A stretch of 64,000 nt of DNA from Roseateles_B sp051857535 (GTDB lineage Bacteria; Pseudomonadota; Gammaproteobacteria; Burkholderiales; Burkholderiaceae_C): contig NZ_JBPZGY010000002.1 of assembly GCF_051857535.1 (NCBI RefSeq), forward strand, positions 248,001-312,000, in the 5' to 3' direction. The notes under the pieces were generated by a model, which did no database searches, was not told the DNA's origin, and saw nothing but the letters and a program-made list of their open reading frames with translations. The position numbers were made by a program, and so were the translations under genes. This document shows positions 48,470 through 56,831 of the stretch, piece by piece; within the stretch, counting starts at the first letter, position 1; the number at the start of each line of letters is the position of its first letter.

Positions 48470-48641
48470 GCATTCGAAATGCATATGAGTTCAGTTTGAG
48501 CTCGTTGCATGCCTTCAATCCAGCCGCCAGAAGCCTGGGCCAATGTCAAAAGCCTTGGTGTTTGGCGGTTTGTTTTTCCCCGGAGTCCAGCCGGGGCCGT
48601 ACGTGCAGTCACCGTGCTGCATGGAGCGGCGATAGATCAGT

Positions 48642-48718
<77 letters not shown>

Positions 48719-48732
48719 TGCTTGGAAAGTCG

Positions 48733-48765
48733 AGGCCCGTGAGTTCTGTGCTCACGGGCCTTTTT
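48733..48765 (+). terminator. Rho-independent terminator after tRNA-fMet copy 2
   Basis: An 11-bp perfect stem (AGGCCCGTGAG / CTCACGGGCCT) with a 7-base loop is followed by a T-run, 15 bases after the tRNA. Confidence 0.95.
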
Positions 48766-48890
48766 CTTGCCGCCGGCCATGCCGGTAGTCCCGCATCTGA
48801 CGGAGGTCTGTGCCCCCTTGCTCAATGTGCCATGCGGCACGGCGTCCGAGACTTGGCACAATTCGCCTTTTGCACCATTGAATCTAATCC

Positions 48891-49643
48891 ATGTCTGAAC
48901 CGACTTCTCAGCCGGGCGCTGAACAACAAGCCCTGCAGGCCGCCTGTGCCGAGCAGCTCAAGGCGCTGTTTCCCGCCCTGTTCACCGGCGCTCCCAAGCC
49001 GGTGAAGCTGCGTATTCAGGCGGATATTCAGGAGCGCGCCCCGGGCCAATTCAGCAAGCAGCAGCTCTCCAGCTTTTTGCGTCGCCATACGGGCAGCACG
49101 GCCTATCTCAATGCGGTGATCAAATCCACCCATCGCTTCGACCTGGACGGCAAGGAGGCGGGAGAAATCACCGCCGAGCACAAGCAGGTTGCGCGCGACG
49201 AACTGAGCCGGCGCCGAGCCAAGCATCAGGAGCGGCAGGCCCATGAGGAGGCGGCGCAGCGTCAGCGCTTTGAGTTGCTGCGCGCGTTCGAGACGACGAC
49301 GCTGACCCGGGCCAATTTCTGTGCACTTAAGGGGCTGGCGGAAGATCAGCTTGATGGCTTGCTGGCTCAGGCCCGTGAGGAAGTCAAGGCCAGGGCTGCG
49401 CGGCCGCGTCCCCAGGACGGTGGGCGGGGTGCAGCCGGCGACCGGCGTAGCGCGCCGGGCTCGGATCGTCGGGGGCCCCGTCAAGGGCGGGCAGATGATC
49501 GTCGGTCGGGGCGCGGCGCGGGTGGTAAGGGCGGGCACGCTCGCCCGCAAGCCAGTGGTCCTGCGGTCGCTCGCCCTGAATCCGCTCAGGCGGTGTCTGC
49601 TGAATTGCAGGCCACGCCTGGCACAGGGGATGAAAAGGCCTGA
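48891..49643 (+). CDS. proQ: ProQ/FinO-domain RNA chaperone
   Basis: The 250-residue protein has an N-terminal ProQ/FinO RNA-binding domain (residues about 15-125: LFPALFTGAPKPVKLRIQADI, FLRRHTGSTAYLNAV, FDLDGKEAGEIT). A long positively charged linker follows, then a disordered R/G/D-rich tail from about residue 165. Proteins of this family bind small RNAs and mRNA 3' ends. The tail lacks an obvious ProQ C-terminal domain. The ATG lies 126 bases after the tRNA terminator, consistent with its own promoter. Confidence 0.9.
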   Translation: MSEPTSQPGAEQQALQAACAEQLKALFPALFTGAPKPVKLRIQADIQERAPGQFSKQQLSSFLRRHTGSTAYLNAVIKSTHRFDLDGKEAGEITAEHKQVARDELSRRRAKHQERQAHEEAAQRQRFELLRAFETTTLTRANFCALKGLAEDQLDGLLAQAREEVKARAARPRPQDGGRGAAGDRRSAPGSDRRGPRQGRADDRRSGRGAGGKGGHARPQASGPAVARPESAQAVSAELQATPGTGDEKA

Positions 49644-49991
49644 TCGGCCTCCCTTGTCTGGCCGCCGACAGCCGGCCCATGACTACGCCGGCCAAAACTG
49701 CTGCTTGCCAGGGGCGGTGAGCTGATGACCACATGCCCATGATCTCGCGCAATGGCTAAGAGTGCCGTCGGCCATTGTGTCGGCGTAAAACGCTGGGACG
49801 AATCGTCCCGCGCGTTCGATCAATCAGTGCAGGGTCTGAGGCGCGGCCATTGGAGGGGCTGAATCCGGGGGGGGGAGTGCCTACACGGCCATCGCCTCGA
49901 TGGCCGGTACAGGAGGGGCCCCGCTGCGCTCCAAGGCCGTGCCCGGATTCTTCCGTCCGGATCCGCTCTGGGTGCGCGTGATCCCAGGCGC
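49644..49991. other. Intergenic region between convergent genes
   Basis: The 348 bases between the proQ stop and the stop of the small cysteine protein gene contain no supported gene. A homopolymer of nine G lies near 49867-49876. I see no clear terminator. Confidence 0.4.
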
Positions 49992-50219
49992 TCAGAGCGA
50001 GGACTTGACGCCGGTCTTGGTGTCGGTGGCGCAGCCGGGTTTGCAGACCACCTCGTTGCGGCCCAGGACTCGTTTGGATTGCAGCGCGCTGGGTGGGCGA
50101 TGTTTGCCGCACTTGAAGCAGGAACGTGTATGGCCGCTGCCGAGGAAGGGCGAGCCGCCCAGCTTGGACTCGTAGCGCAGGCCGTCTTCGCTGACGGCTG
50201 TGTATGTATCTTTGCTCAT
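49992..50219 (-). CDS. Small four-cysteine protein, paralogue A
   Basis: The 75-residue product starts MSKDTYTAVSEDGLRYESK. C34-x-x-C37 in SCFKCGKHRP and C59-x3-C63 in VCKPGC suggest a zinc ribbon or knuckle. I do not recognise a named family. A second protein of the same plan is encoded at 51638-51877: both share DGLRY-x-SK, GSPF, SCF-x-CGKHRP, L-x-SK, LG and VC-x-P-x-C. ATG 50219 follows AAGGAC on the minus strand and matches the start of the paralogue; the longer open frame upstream is not conserved. It is divergent from arsR. Confidence 0.75.
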   Translation of the reverse strand: MSKDTYTAVSEDGLRYESKLGGSPFLGSGHTRSCFKCGKHRPPSALQSKRVLGRNEVVCKPGCATDTKTGVKSSL

Positions 50220-50454
50220 TCTTGTCCTTGTCCTGGCCCACCTCTTGCCATGCACAGCGAGGGTGAAGGGCGAACCGAGAATGTCGAAATCCCTCAGTAC
50301 CCATTTAGGCACACGGCGAGCGCCGCCGCTACCTCGCAAACCCACGCTCTTGTCACAAAGCGCATCGTTGTTCGATCCATGCCCCCCATGAACACGGGGC
50401 GTGGCGCGGCTTGGCGAGCAGCGGCGGATACACGTCAGTCCCTGGGCCGCCTTT

Positions 50455-50470
50455 TGATGCATCATGATGC
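50455..50470. promoter_or_regulatory. Overlapping palindromes upstream of arsR, possible operator
   Basis: Two perfect palindromes overlap: TGATGCATCA (50455-50464) and GCATCATGATGC (50459-50470), about 30 bases before the arsR start in the divergent region. ArsR-family repressors bind such sites at their own promoters; this link is inferred. Confidence 0.45.
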
Positions 50471-50500
50471 TCTTGATGTCCCCGCTTTTCTACCTCCTCC

Positions 50501-50863
50501 ATGCAAGACCTGCCGCCTGAAGCGCTTCAGCAGATCGCCGCTTATTTCCAGGTGCTGGCTGAGCCGACCCGGCTCAAGCTGCTCAATGCCCTGAGAGACG
50601 GCGAGCGCAATGTCGGCGAGTTGGCCGCGCTATGCGCATCGACCCCTGCCAATGTGTCCCGTCACCTGTCGCAACTGGCCAAGCAGGGGCTGGTGGAGCG
50701 TGAGGGGCGGGGTAACAGCGTTTACTACCGCATGGCCGATGACTCGGTCTATGCGCTCTGCGACTTGGTTTGCGGCAATATTGCCCGGCGCTTCGAGCGC
50801 GAAGTCCAGTCTCGGGACCTGTTTCGGGGCTCCGCCGTGAGTGATCGCGCCAAGCAGGACTGA
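50501..50863 (+). CDS. ArsR/SmtB-family transcriptional regulator
   Basis: The 120-residue winged-helix protein has FQVLAEPTRLKLLNALRDGERNVGELA, the recognition helix STPANVSRHLSQLAKQGLV and the wing REGRGNSVYYRMAD, which are typical of ArsR regulators. Cysteines occur in ALCAS and in ALCDLVCGN, but no classic arsenic CVC or SmtB metal motif is clear, so the inducer is unknown. It is divergent from the small cysteine protein and 100 bases upstream of tdk; either could be its target. Confidence 0.88.
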   Translation: MQDLPPEALQQIAAYFQVLAEPTRLKLLNALRDGERNVGELAALCASTPANVSRHLSQLAKQGLVEREGRGNSVYYRMADDSVYALCDLVCGNIARRFEREVQSRDLFRGSAVSDRAKQD

Positions 50864-50963
50864 ACGCCCAGGGGAGCTCCGCCCATGCCTTGGTGTCTGC
50901 GGCCGGCGCGCGGGGAAGGGGGCTTGACGCACAATCCCGGCTTTCCTAGCGCCCGTCTCCGCC

Positions 50964-51527
50964 ATGGCCAAACTGTTTTTCCGCTACGCCGCAATGAATG
51001 CCGGCAAGTCCACCGCCTTGCTGCAGGTGGCTCACAACTACGAGGAGCGGGGGCACCGGGTGCGCATCTTCACCGCGCAGTTGGATGACCGTTATGGCCG
51101 CGGCTATGTGACGTCTCGGCTGGGGCCCCGGCGGGCAGCCGAAGTCTTCACGCCGGAGACGGACTTCCTGGCCCTGATCTCGGCTGATCCGGGCATTGCC
51201 TGCATCCTGGTTGACGAGGCCCAGTTCCTCAGCAAATCCCAGGTTCATGCGCTTCACGAGATTGCGCACCTGCACAACCTGCCTGCCATCTGCTACGGCC
51301 TGCGTACCGACTTTCTGGGGGAACTCTTCCCTGGATCAGCCAGCCTGCTGGCGCTGGCTGACGAGATGGACGAGATGAAGACCATCTGCGACTGTGGCCG
51401 CAAGGCAACCATGAACATGCGCGTGGATGAGAGTCATCGCAAGGTCACCGAAGGTGCACAGGTCGAGATTGGCGGGAATGCGCGCTACCGCGCGGTCTGC
51501 GGCCGCTGCTTTCGCCAAGCCTGCTGA
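50964..51527 (+). CDS. tdk: Thymidine kinase (type II)
   Basis: The 187-residue salvage enzyme phosphorylates thymidine. The Walker A NAGKST lies near residues 12-17, and the catalytic glutamate is in ILVDEAQFLS. The zinc site is C142, C144, C179 and C182, with the spacing of E. coli TdK. The lasso region near YGLRTDF-x-GELFPGS is present. It lies between the arsR-like gene and the second small cysteine gene. Confidence 0.96.
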   Translation: MAKLFFRYAAMNAGKSTALLQVAHNYEERGHRVRIFTAQLDDRYGRGYVTSRLGPRRAAEVFTPETDFLALISADPGIACILVDEAQFLSKSQVHALHEIAHLHNLPAICYGLRTDFLGELFPGSASLLALADEMDEMKTICDCGRKATMNMRVDESHRKVTEGAQVEIGGNARYRAVCGRCFRQAC

Positions 51528-51565
51528 GCAGAAGCCGCACTTTGAGCGGCTGGGGGACTCGGCAA

Positions 51566-51596
51566 GAAAAACGGCCTGGGCAATGCCTCAGGCCGG
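51566..51596 (-). terminator. Rho-independent terminator of small cysteine gene B
   Basis: Read on the minus strand, CGGCCTG pairs with CAGGCCG (51572-51595, 10-base loop), followed by a T-run, 42 bases after the stop codon. Confidence 0.8.
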
Positions 51597-51637
51597 TGCG
51601 GGTGCTTGGCGTGCCTGGCAGCCCAGGCGCCACCGGC

Positions 51638-51877
51638 TCAGCTCTTGTTGCTGAGCTGTTCCTCCAGCTCCTTGCAGGAAGGCGCACACACGGGCTGAGA
51701 CTTGCCCAGCAACTTCTTGGACTTCAGCATGGCGCGGGGGCGATGCTTGCCGCAAAGAAAGCACGACATCGTGGCCGCGCCAAAGGAAGAGGTGGCCGCG
51801 AAAGGCGAGCCGGGAGCTTTTGATCGGTAGCGCAGACCATCGGCATCGATGGTCGTCTTGGTACTGTCCTTGGCCAC
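51638..51877 (-). CDS. Small four-cysteine protein, paralogue B
   Basis: The 79-residue product has a GTG start (MAKDSTKTTIDADGLRYRSK). C39-x-x-C42 in SCFLCGKHRP and C64-x3-C68 in VCAPSC repeat the plan of paralogue A at 49992-50219, with a six-residue insertion before the first pair. Its own terminator and the distance from other minus-strand genes suggest it is expressed alone. Conservation of two diverged copies in the same orientation argues that these are real proteins, perhaps metal- or nucleic-acid-binding; function is unknown. Confidence 0.75.
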   Translation of the reverse strand: MAKDSTKTTIDADGLRYRSKAPGSPFAATSSFGAATMSCFLCGKHRPRAMLKSKKLLGKSQPVCAPSCKELEEQLSNKS

Positions 51878-52073
51878 GCTGGTCCTGACTGGTAAGTAAA
51901 CGACGGGGATCCGGCTCCCAAGCTTCCTCTGCCCGAGAAACCGGCCTTTCTACACCCCGTATTTTCCATCATCAGGCGCCATTCGGCACGGGCCGGGGGC
52001 GAGAATTTCGCCGCAGTCCCTCGCTCATGGGGCGGCATGGCAGCATTTCTCAGGTGATCGTCGAACTCGGCGG

Positions 52074-52832
52074 TCAGCGGCCGGCGAATCGAGGAGGGCG
52101 CCGCTCCTGCCAGGCGCGCACGCCCTCGGCCAGGTCTTCGGAGGCCGCTGCCCGGGCGATGTCGCTGGCGAGCTGCGCTGGGTCCAACTCGTGGCGAGCC
52201 AGTGCATTGAGATGCCTCTTCATCCCGCTCAAGGCCAGGGGGGCCAGACTGCAAAGGGAGTGGGCCAGCGCCACGGCCTGCGCCTGGAGCTGGGCGCCGT
52301 CTTCATGAAGTTGGTCAAGGAAGCCGCAATCGAGCATGGCCTGAGCATCCAGCGTTTCGCAGGCCAGCAGAATTCGCTTGGCCATGCCCAGCCCCAACCG
52401 ATTCACGTACCGGGCCATGCCGCCGCGGTAGAAGTGCAGGCCCAGCCGGGCGGCTGGCACGAACATCTCGCAGACGCGGGTGCCCAGCCGGAAGTCGCAG
52501 GCCAGCGCCAGGTCTGTGGCGCCGCCGTAGACCCCGCCTTGGATGGCTGCGATGGTGACGGGACGGGCATTCTCCCAAGCATCGGTCAGACGCTCGAAGA
52601 GCGCTCCCGCGTCCACGCTGGGAACGGCCCCGATATTGAATCCGCTGCAGAAATGCCGCCCCTCGCCCTCCAGCAGCAGGACGCGGACTTCTCCCTGCGC
52701 ATTCACCGTGTTGAGATGCTGCTCAAGGATTTGCAGGTCCTGGACTTCCAGACGATTGGCCACCTGCGGTCGACGCAGGGTGATGCGTGCGAGGTGCTGA
52801 TCAATCTGCAGGAGGGGGGCGTTCGCTGGCAT
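52074..52832 (-). CDS. Crotonase (enoyl-CoA hydratase/isomerase) family protein
   Basis: The 252-residue protein has the crotonase oxyanion-hole segment HFCSGFNIGAV and GGVYGGATDLALACDFR. The two glutamates that activate water in enoyl-CoA hydratase are absent: D107 stands at the first position (GGATD) and A127 at the second (VPAARLG). It is therefore unlikely to be an ordinary hydratase; an isomerase, hydrolase or a non-enzymatic role is possible. ATG 52832 gives the family's normal N-terminus; the longer frame to 52904 adds unrelated residues. It is divergent from the ABC transporter operon. Confidence 0.82.
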   Translation of the reverse strand: MPANAPLLQIDQHLARITLRRPQVANRLEVQDLQILEQHLNTVNAQGEVRVLLLEGEGRHFCSGFNIGAVPSVDAGALFERLTDAWENARPVTIAAIQGGVYGGATDLALACDFRLGTRVCEMFVPAARLGLHFYRGGMARYVNRLGLGMAKRILLACETLDAQAMLDCGFLDQLHEDGAQLQAQAVALAHSLCSLAPLALSGMKRHLNALARHELDPAQLASDIARAAASEDLAEGVRAWQERRPPRFAGR

Positions 52833-53006
52833 GGGGCGGTGCAGTAGGCTGGAGCTCAGCCAGTGTAGGGGCTCATGCCACTTGATATTCCCCGAGTGCT
52901 GCACTGGGATATTCGGCGTCGGTCGTCCGGTTCGGGGTCTGAGGAATGTCCTTGCAGCGTCAATGTCGATGCTAAGTGCTGCTGCTCCGGGCGCACAATT
53001 TATCTA

Positions 53007-53018
53007 CCGACCGGTCGG
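53007..53018. promoter_or_regulatory. TetR-type palindrome upstream of the ABC transporter
   Basis: CCGACCGGTCGG is a perfect 12-bp palindrome within the AT-richer stretch about 90 bases before livH. Sequences with an ACCGACCGGTCGGT core are common TetR-family operators in proteobacteria. No TetR gene is present in this window. Confidence 0.5.
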
Positions 53019-53108
53019 ACTATTTCTTGAGCCTTGTCAATGCGCGTTGGCACGAAGCGCCGTGTCAGGCGCTTTGTTTAGAGTGGGCCGCAACAAGAGG
53101 CGGTGTCC

Positions 53109-54143
53109 ATGGATTTCACGATTGCAAGCATTCTCGCGCTGGACGGGCTTACCAACGGCGCCATCTACGCGCTGCTGGCCCTGGCCACGGTGCTGGTCTT
53201 TGCGGTGACGCGGGTGATCTTCATTCCACAGGGCGAGTTCGTGGCCTTTGGTGCCTTGACACTGGCTGCGATGCAGCAGGGTCAGACGCCGCCAACGGTG
53301 CACTTCCTGCTGGCGATGACAGCCCTGGTGGCTCTTCTTGACGGATGGGCAGCCTGGCGCAGCAGGCAGGGCGGGCGCGGCCTGCTGCGGGTCTTCCTGC
53401 AGGCATTGCCGGGCTTGCTTATCGGACTGCTGGCCTTCTGGGCAGCGCCGCGCCAGTGGCCGCTACCCATGCAGGCTGCCTTGAGCTTGGCCATCGTGAC
53501 CCCCATGGGCGCACAGATCTACCGCCTGGCCTATCAGTCGCTGGCCGATGCCTCGGTGCTCGTGCTGCTCATCGTCTCCGTGGGCGTGCACTTTGCGCTC
53601 ACAGGCCTGGGCCTGGTGTTCTTTGGCGCGGAGGGCTCGCGCAATCCGGCCTTCTGGGATGCCAGCTTCTCGACCGGGGCTCTGAGTCTTTCCGGCCAGA
53701 CCGTGATCATCATGGCGGCCGCAGTCGCGTTGATCAGCGCCCTGTGGCTGTTCTTCGAGCACAGCCTGCGCGGCAAGGCGCTGCGGGCTACGGCGGTGAA
53801 CCGCCTGGGGGCCAGGCTGATGGGCATTTCCAGCACGGCGGCGGGGCAGCAGGCCTTCACGCTGGCGGCCTTCATCGGCGCCTTGTCAGGGCTGCTGATC
53901 AGCCCGACCACCACCATCTTCTACGACAGCGGCTTCCTCATCGGCCTCAAGGGTTTCGTGGCGGCCGTGTTCGCTGGACTGGCGAGCTATCCCGGCGCGG
54001 CGCTGGGCGCCGTGCTGGTGGGACTGTTGGAATCCTTCAGCTCCTTCTGGGCGAGTGCCTACAAGGAGGTCATCGTCTTCACCTTCATCCTGCCCGTGCT
54101 GCTGTGGCGCTCCCTGCGCGATCCGCATGGCGAAGAGCACTGA
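53109..54143 (+). CDS. livH: HAAT-family ABC transporter permease (LivH-like)
   Basis: The 344-residue inner-membrane permease has about eight hydrophobic segments. It starts with LDGLTNGAIYALLALATVLVF and contains the conserved PQGEFVAFGAL, TAVNRLGARLMGIS (coupling helix region) and SGLLISPTTTIFYDSGFLIGLKGFVAAVFAGLASYPGA blocks. ATG 53109 is chosen over a GTG two codons earlier. It forms an operon with the fused LivM-LivG gene (13-base gap) and livF. The family imports branched-chain amino acids, amides, urea or related compounds; the substrate here is not readable. Confidence 0.92.
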   Translation: MDFTIASILALDGLTNGAIYALLALATVLVFAVTRVIFIPQGEFVAFGALTLAAMQQGQTPPTVHFLLAMTALVALLDGWAAWRSRQGGRGLLRVFLQALPGLLIGLLAFWAAPRQWPLPMQAALSLAIVTPMGAQIYRLAYQSLADASVLVLLIVSVGVHFALTGLGLVFFGAEGSRNPAFWDASFSTGALSLSGQTVIIMAAAVALISALWLFFEHSLRGKALRATAVNRLGARLMGISSTAAGQQAFTLAAFIGALSGLLISPTTTIFYDSGFLIGLKGFVAAVFAGLASYPGAALGAVLVGLLESFSSFWASAYKEVIVFTFILPVLLWRSLRDPHGEEH

Positions 54144-54156
54144 GCAGGAGACCGTC

Positions 54157-55935
54157 ATGTCGCAAAGCAAAGTCTTGCCCGCCCTCGTCCTGCTGCTGTT
54201 CTTCCTGCTACCGGCCCTTCCTGTGCCGGAGTTCTGGATCACGCAGCTCAACTACGTCGGCATGTTCGCGCTCGTCGCGCTGGGCCTCGTGCTGCTGACC
54301 GGCGTCGGCGGCCTGACCTCCTTTGGTCAGGCCGCCTTCGTGGGCTTGGGGGCCTACACCACGGCCCTGCTGTCCACGCGTTACGGGATGTCGCCGTGGC
54401 TGGGTCTCTTCGCTGGCCTGGCCATCACCGCGGCCGTGGCCCTGCTGCTCGGGCTGCTGACCCTGCGCATGTCCGGCCACTACCTGCCTCTTGCCACCAT
54501 TGCCTGGGCGCTGAGCCTCAACTACCTGATTGCCAATACCGAGTTCCTGGGCAAGTACGACGGCCTGCTGGGCTTGCCGGCGCTGGAGCTCGGCTCAATC
54601 TCGCTGGCCAGCGGGCGTGCGATGTATGTGCTGATCTGGCTGTGTGCACTGCTGGCGGCGATGGGGGTGAAGCATCTGCTCGACTCGCGCCCCGGCCGCG
54701 CCATCCGGGCCCTGAACGGTGGGACCACCATGGCCGAGGCCATGGGCGTCTCCACCTTCCGCTACAAGCTCAGCGTCTTCGTGCTGGCGGCCTTGCTGGC
54801 CTCGCTGTCGGGCTGGCTGTTTGCGCACTTCCAGCGCACGGTGAATCCCAGTCCCTTCGCTCTGAAGATGGGCATCGAGTACCTCTTCATGGCCGTGGTG
54901 GGCGGCATCGCCACCGTGCCGGGAGCCTTCGTGGGCGCCGGCGTGGTCAAGCTGCTGGAGGACCAGCTGAAGGAGCTGCTGCCGCGCCTGCTGGGCAGCA
55001 ATGGCAACTTCGAGATCATCGTGCTGGGCGTGATCTTGGTGCTGATGCTGAAGTACGCGCCCAAGGGCCTGTGGCCCTTCGTGCAGTCGGCCTGGCAGCG
55101 CCGCCATCCTGCCCGTCAGCGGCTGCGGGACTGGGAAGGGGCCGCGCCCTTGCCGGCGCGCGACAAGCCGCAGCGGGGCGAGCTGCTGCTGGATGTGGAC
55201 CGCATCCGCAAGCAGTTCGGGGGCTTGGTGGCGGTGAACGACGTGAGCTTCCAGATCCGGGCCGGCGAGATCATCGGCCTGATCGGCCCCAACGGCGCGG
55301 GCAAGTCCACCACCTTCAACCTGATCAGCGGTGTGCTGTCGGCCACCAGCGGGCGGGTGCAGTTCCGCGGGCAGTCCGTGGCCGGCCTGGGCTCACGCCA
55401 GATCGCCGAGCGCGGCATGTCTCGCACCTTCCAGCACGTGAAGATGATTGCCGACATGACGGTGCTGGAAAACGTGGCGCTGGGCGGCTACCTGCGCAGC
55501 CACGCAGGCCTTGTGCGCAGCATGCTGCGGCTCAATGCGGCCGAGGAGCGTCAGCTCTTCGCAGAGGCCGAGGCCCAGTTGCGCCGCATCGGCATGGAGG
55601 AGCAGATGCATGAGCTGGCGGGCAACCTTGCCCTAGGGCCCCAGCGCCTGATGGAGATTGCCCGGGCACTGTGCAGCGATCCCGCGCTGCTGCTGCTGGA
55701 CGAGCCAGCCGCCGGCCTGCGCCACAAGGAGAAGCAGGCCTTGGCCGACGTGCTGCGTCAGCTGCAGAACGAGGGCCTGAGCATCCTGCTCGTGGAGCAC
55801 GACATGGAATTCGTCATGGGCCTGACCGACCGCCTGGTGGTGATGGAGTTCGGCACCAAGCTGATTGAGGGAACGCCGCAGGAGGTGCAGGACAGCCCTG
55901 TCGTGCGCGCGGCCTACCTGGGCACCGAGCACTGA
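54157..55935 (+). CDS. Fused ABC permease-ATPase (LivM-LivG)
   Basis: The 592-residue protein joins two usually separate subunits. Residues about 1-325 are a LivM-like permease (GLVLLTGVGGLTSFGQAAFVGLGAY, then the coupling motif NGGTTMAEAMGVSTFRYKL). Residues about 345-592 are a LivG-like ATPase with Walker A G377-PNGAGKST and Walker B LLLLDEPAAGL. The LivG-type signature appears as NLALGPQRLMEIARAL. The frame is continuous through the linker, so this is a real fusion and not a sequencing artefact. It lies 20 bases before livF. No periplasmic binding protein gene is adjacent. Confidence 0.93.
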   Translation: MSQSKVLPALVLLLFFLLPALPVPEFWITQLNYVGMFALVALGLVLLTGVGGLTSFGQAAFVGLGAYTTALLSTRYGMSPWLGLFAGLAITAAVALLLGLLTLRMSGHYLPLATIAWALSLNYLIANTEFLGKYDGLLGLPALELGSISLASGRAMYVLIWLCALLAAMGVKHLLDSRPGRAIRALNGGTTMAEAMGVSTFRYKLSVFVLAALLASLSGWLFAHFQRTVNPSPFALKMGIEYLFMAVVGGIATVPGAFVGAGVVKLLEDQLKELLPRLLGSNGNFEIIVLGVILVLMLKYAPKGLWPFVQSAWQRRHPARQRLRDWEGAAPLPARDKPQRGELLLDVDRIRKQFGGLVAVNDVSFQIRAGEIIGLIGPNGAGKSTTFNLISGVLSATSGRVQFRGQSVAGLGSRQIAERGMSRTFQHVKMIADMTVLENVALGGYLRSHAGLVRSMLRLNAAEERQLFAEAEAQLRRIGMEEQMHELAGNLALGPQRLMEIARALCSDPALLLLDEPAAGLRHKEKQALADVLRQLQNEGLSILLVEHDMEFVMGLTDRLVVMEFGTKLIEGTPQEVQDSPVVRAAYLGTEH

Positions 55936-55955
55936 ACCCGCGCAGGAGAGAGACG

Positions 55956-56687
55956 ATGACGCAATTGCTGCAAGTGCGCGGACTGCATGCCGGCTACGGC
56001 CGCGCCGAGGTCCTCAGCGGCCTGGACCTGGACCTGGCGCAGGGGCAGGTGGTCACGGTGATCGGCCCCAACGGCGCGGGCAAGAGCACCACGCTCAATG
56101 CGCTGATGGGCGTGCTGCCCTCGCGAGGGCAGGTGGTCTTCGATGGCGAGGACCTGGCGGCCTGCGGCCTGGAGGACCGGGTCATGAAAGGTCTGGCCCT
56201 GGTCCCCGAGAAGCGCGAACTCTTCACCACCATGAGTGTGCAGGACAACCTGGTGCTGGGCGGCTTCCGCCCCATGCGCCTGGGCCAGCGGGACTGGCGC
56301 GAGGAGCTGGAGCGCGTCTACCAGATCTTCCCCCGCCTCAAGGAGCGCCGCGAGCAGCTGGCCGGTACGTTGTCGGGCGGCGAGCGGCAGATGCTTGCCG
56401 TCGGCCGCGCGCTGATGTCCCGCCCCAAGCTGCTGATGCTGGATGAGCCCAGCCTGGGCCTGGCGCCGCTGATCGTGAAGGAGGTATTCCGCATCGTGGC
56501 CCAGCTGCGCGATGCCGGCGTGAGCATCCTGCTCATCGAGCAGAACGCTCGTGCGGCGCTGGAGGTGGCCGATTACGGCTATGTGCTGGAGACTGGCGAG
56601 ATCGCCCTGCAGGGCCTGGCCGCCGACCTGGCCCGTGACCCCCGCGTGATCGAGACCTATCTGGGTGCGGCGAAGAAGCCGGGCTGA
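55956..56687 (+). CDS. livF: HAAT-family ABC transporter ATPase (LivF-like)
   Basis: The 243-residue ATPase has Walker A G37-PNGAGKST, signature LSGGERQML, Walker B LLMLDEPSLGL and the D-loop/H-region LIEQNARAAL typical of LivF (with Q rather than the H-loop histidine). It pairs with the ATPase domain of the preceding fusion protein to form the transporter's motor. GGAGAG precedes the ATG. Confidence 0.95.
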   Translation: MTQLLQVRGLHAGYGRAEVLSGLDLDLAQGQVVTVIGPNGAGKSTTLNALMGVLPSRGQVVFDGEDLAACGLEDRVMKGLALVPEKRELFTTMSVQDNLVLGGFRPMRLGQRDWREELERVYQIFPRLKERREQLAGTLSGGERQMLAVGRALMSRPKLLMLDEPSLGLAPLIVKEVFRIVAQLRDAGVSILLIEQNARAALEVADYGYVLETGEIALQGLAADLARDPRVIETYLGAAKKPG

Positions 56688-56831
56688 GCCAAGCGCCCGC
56701 CCGTCGCCTTTCATCTGCACGAGAGTCCGCTGAGGGCTGCGCTCGTGCAGCCTGTCGCTCGCCCGTGGCGCCGGCCTGTGGGGCTTGGCTATCCTGGATG
56801 CAAGCTTCAACATCTGTCCAGGAGATGCCCC

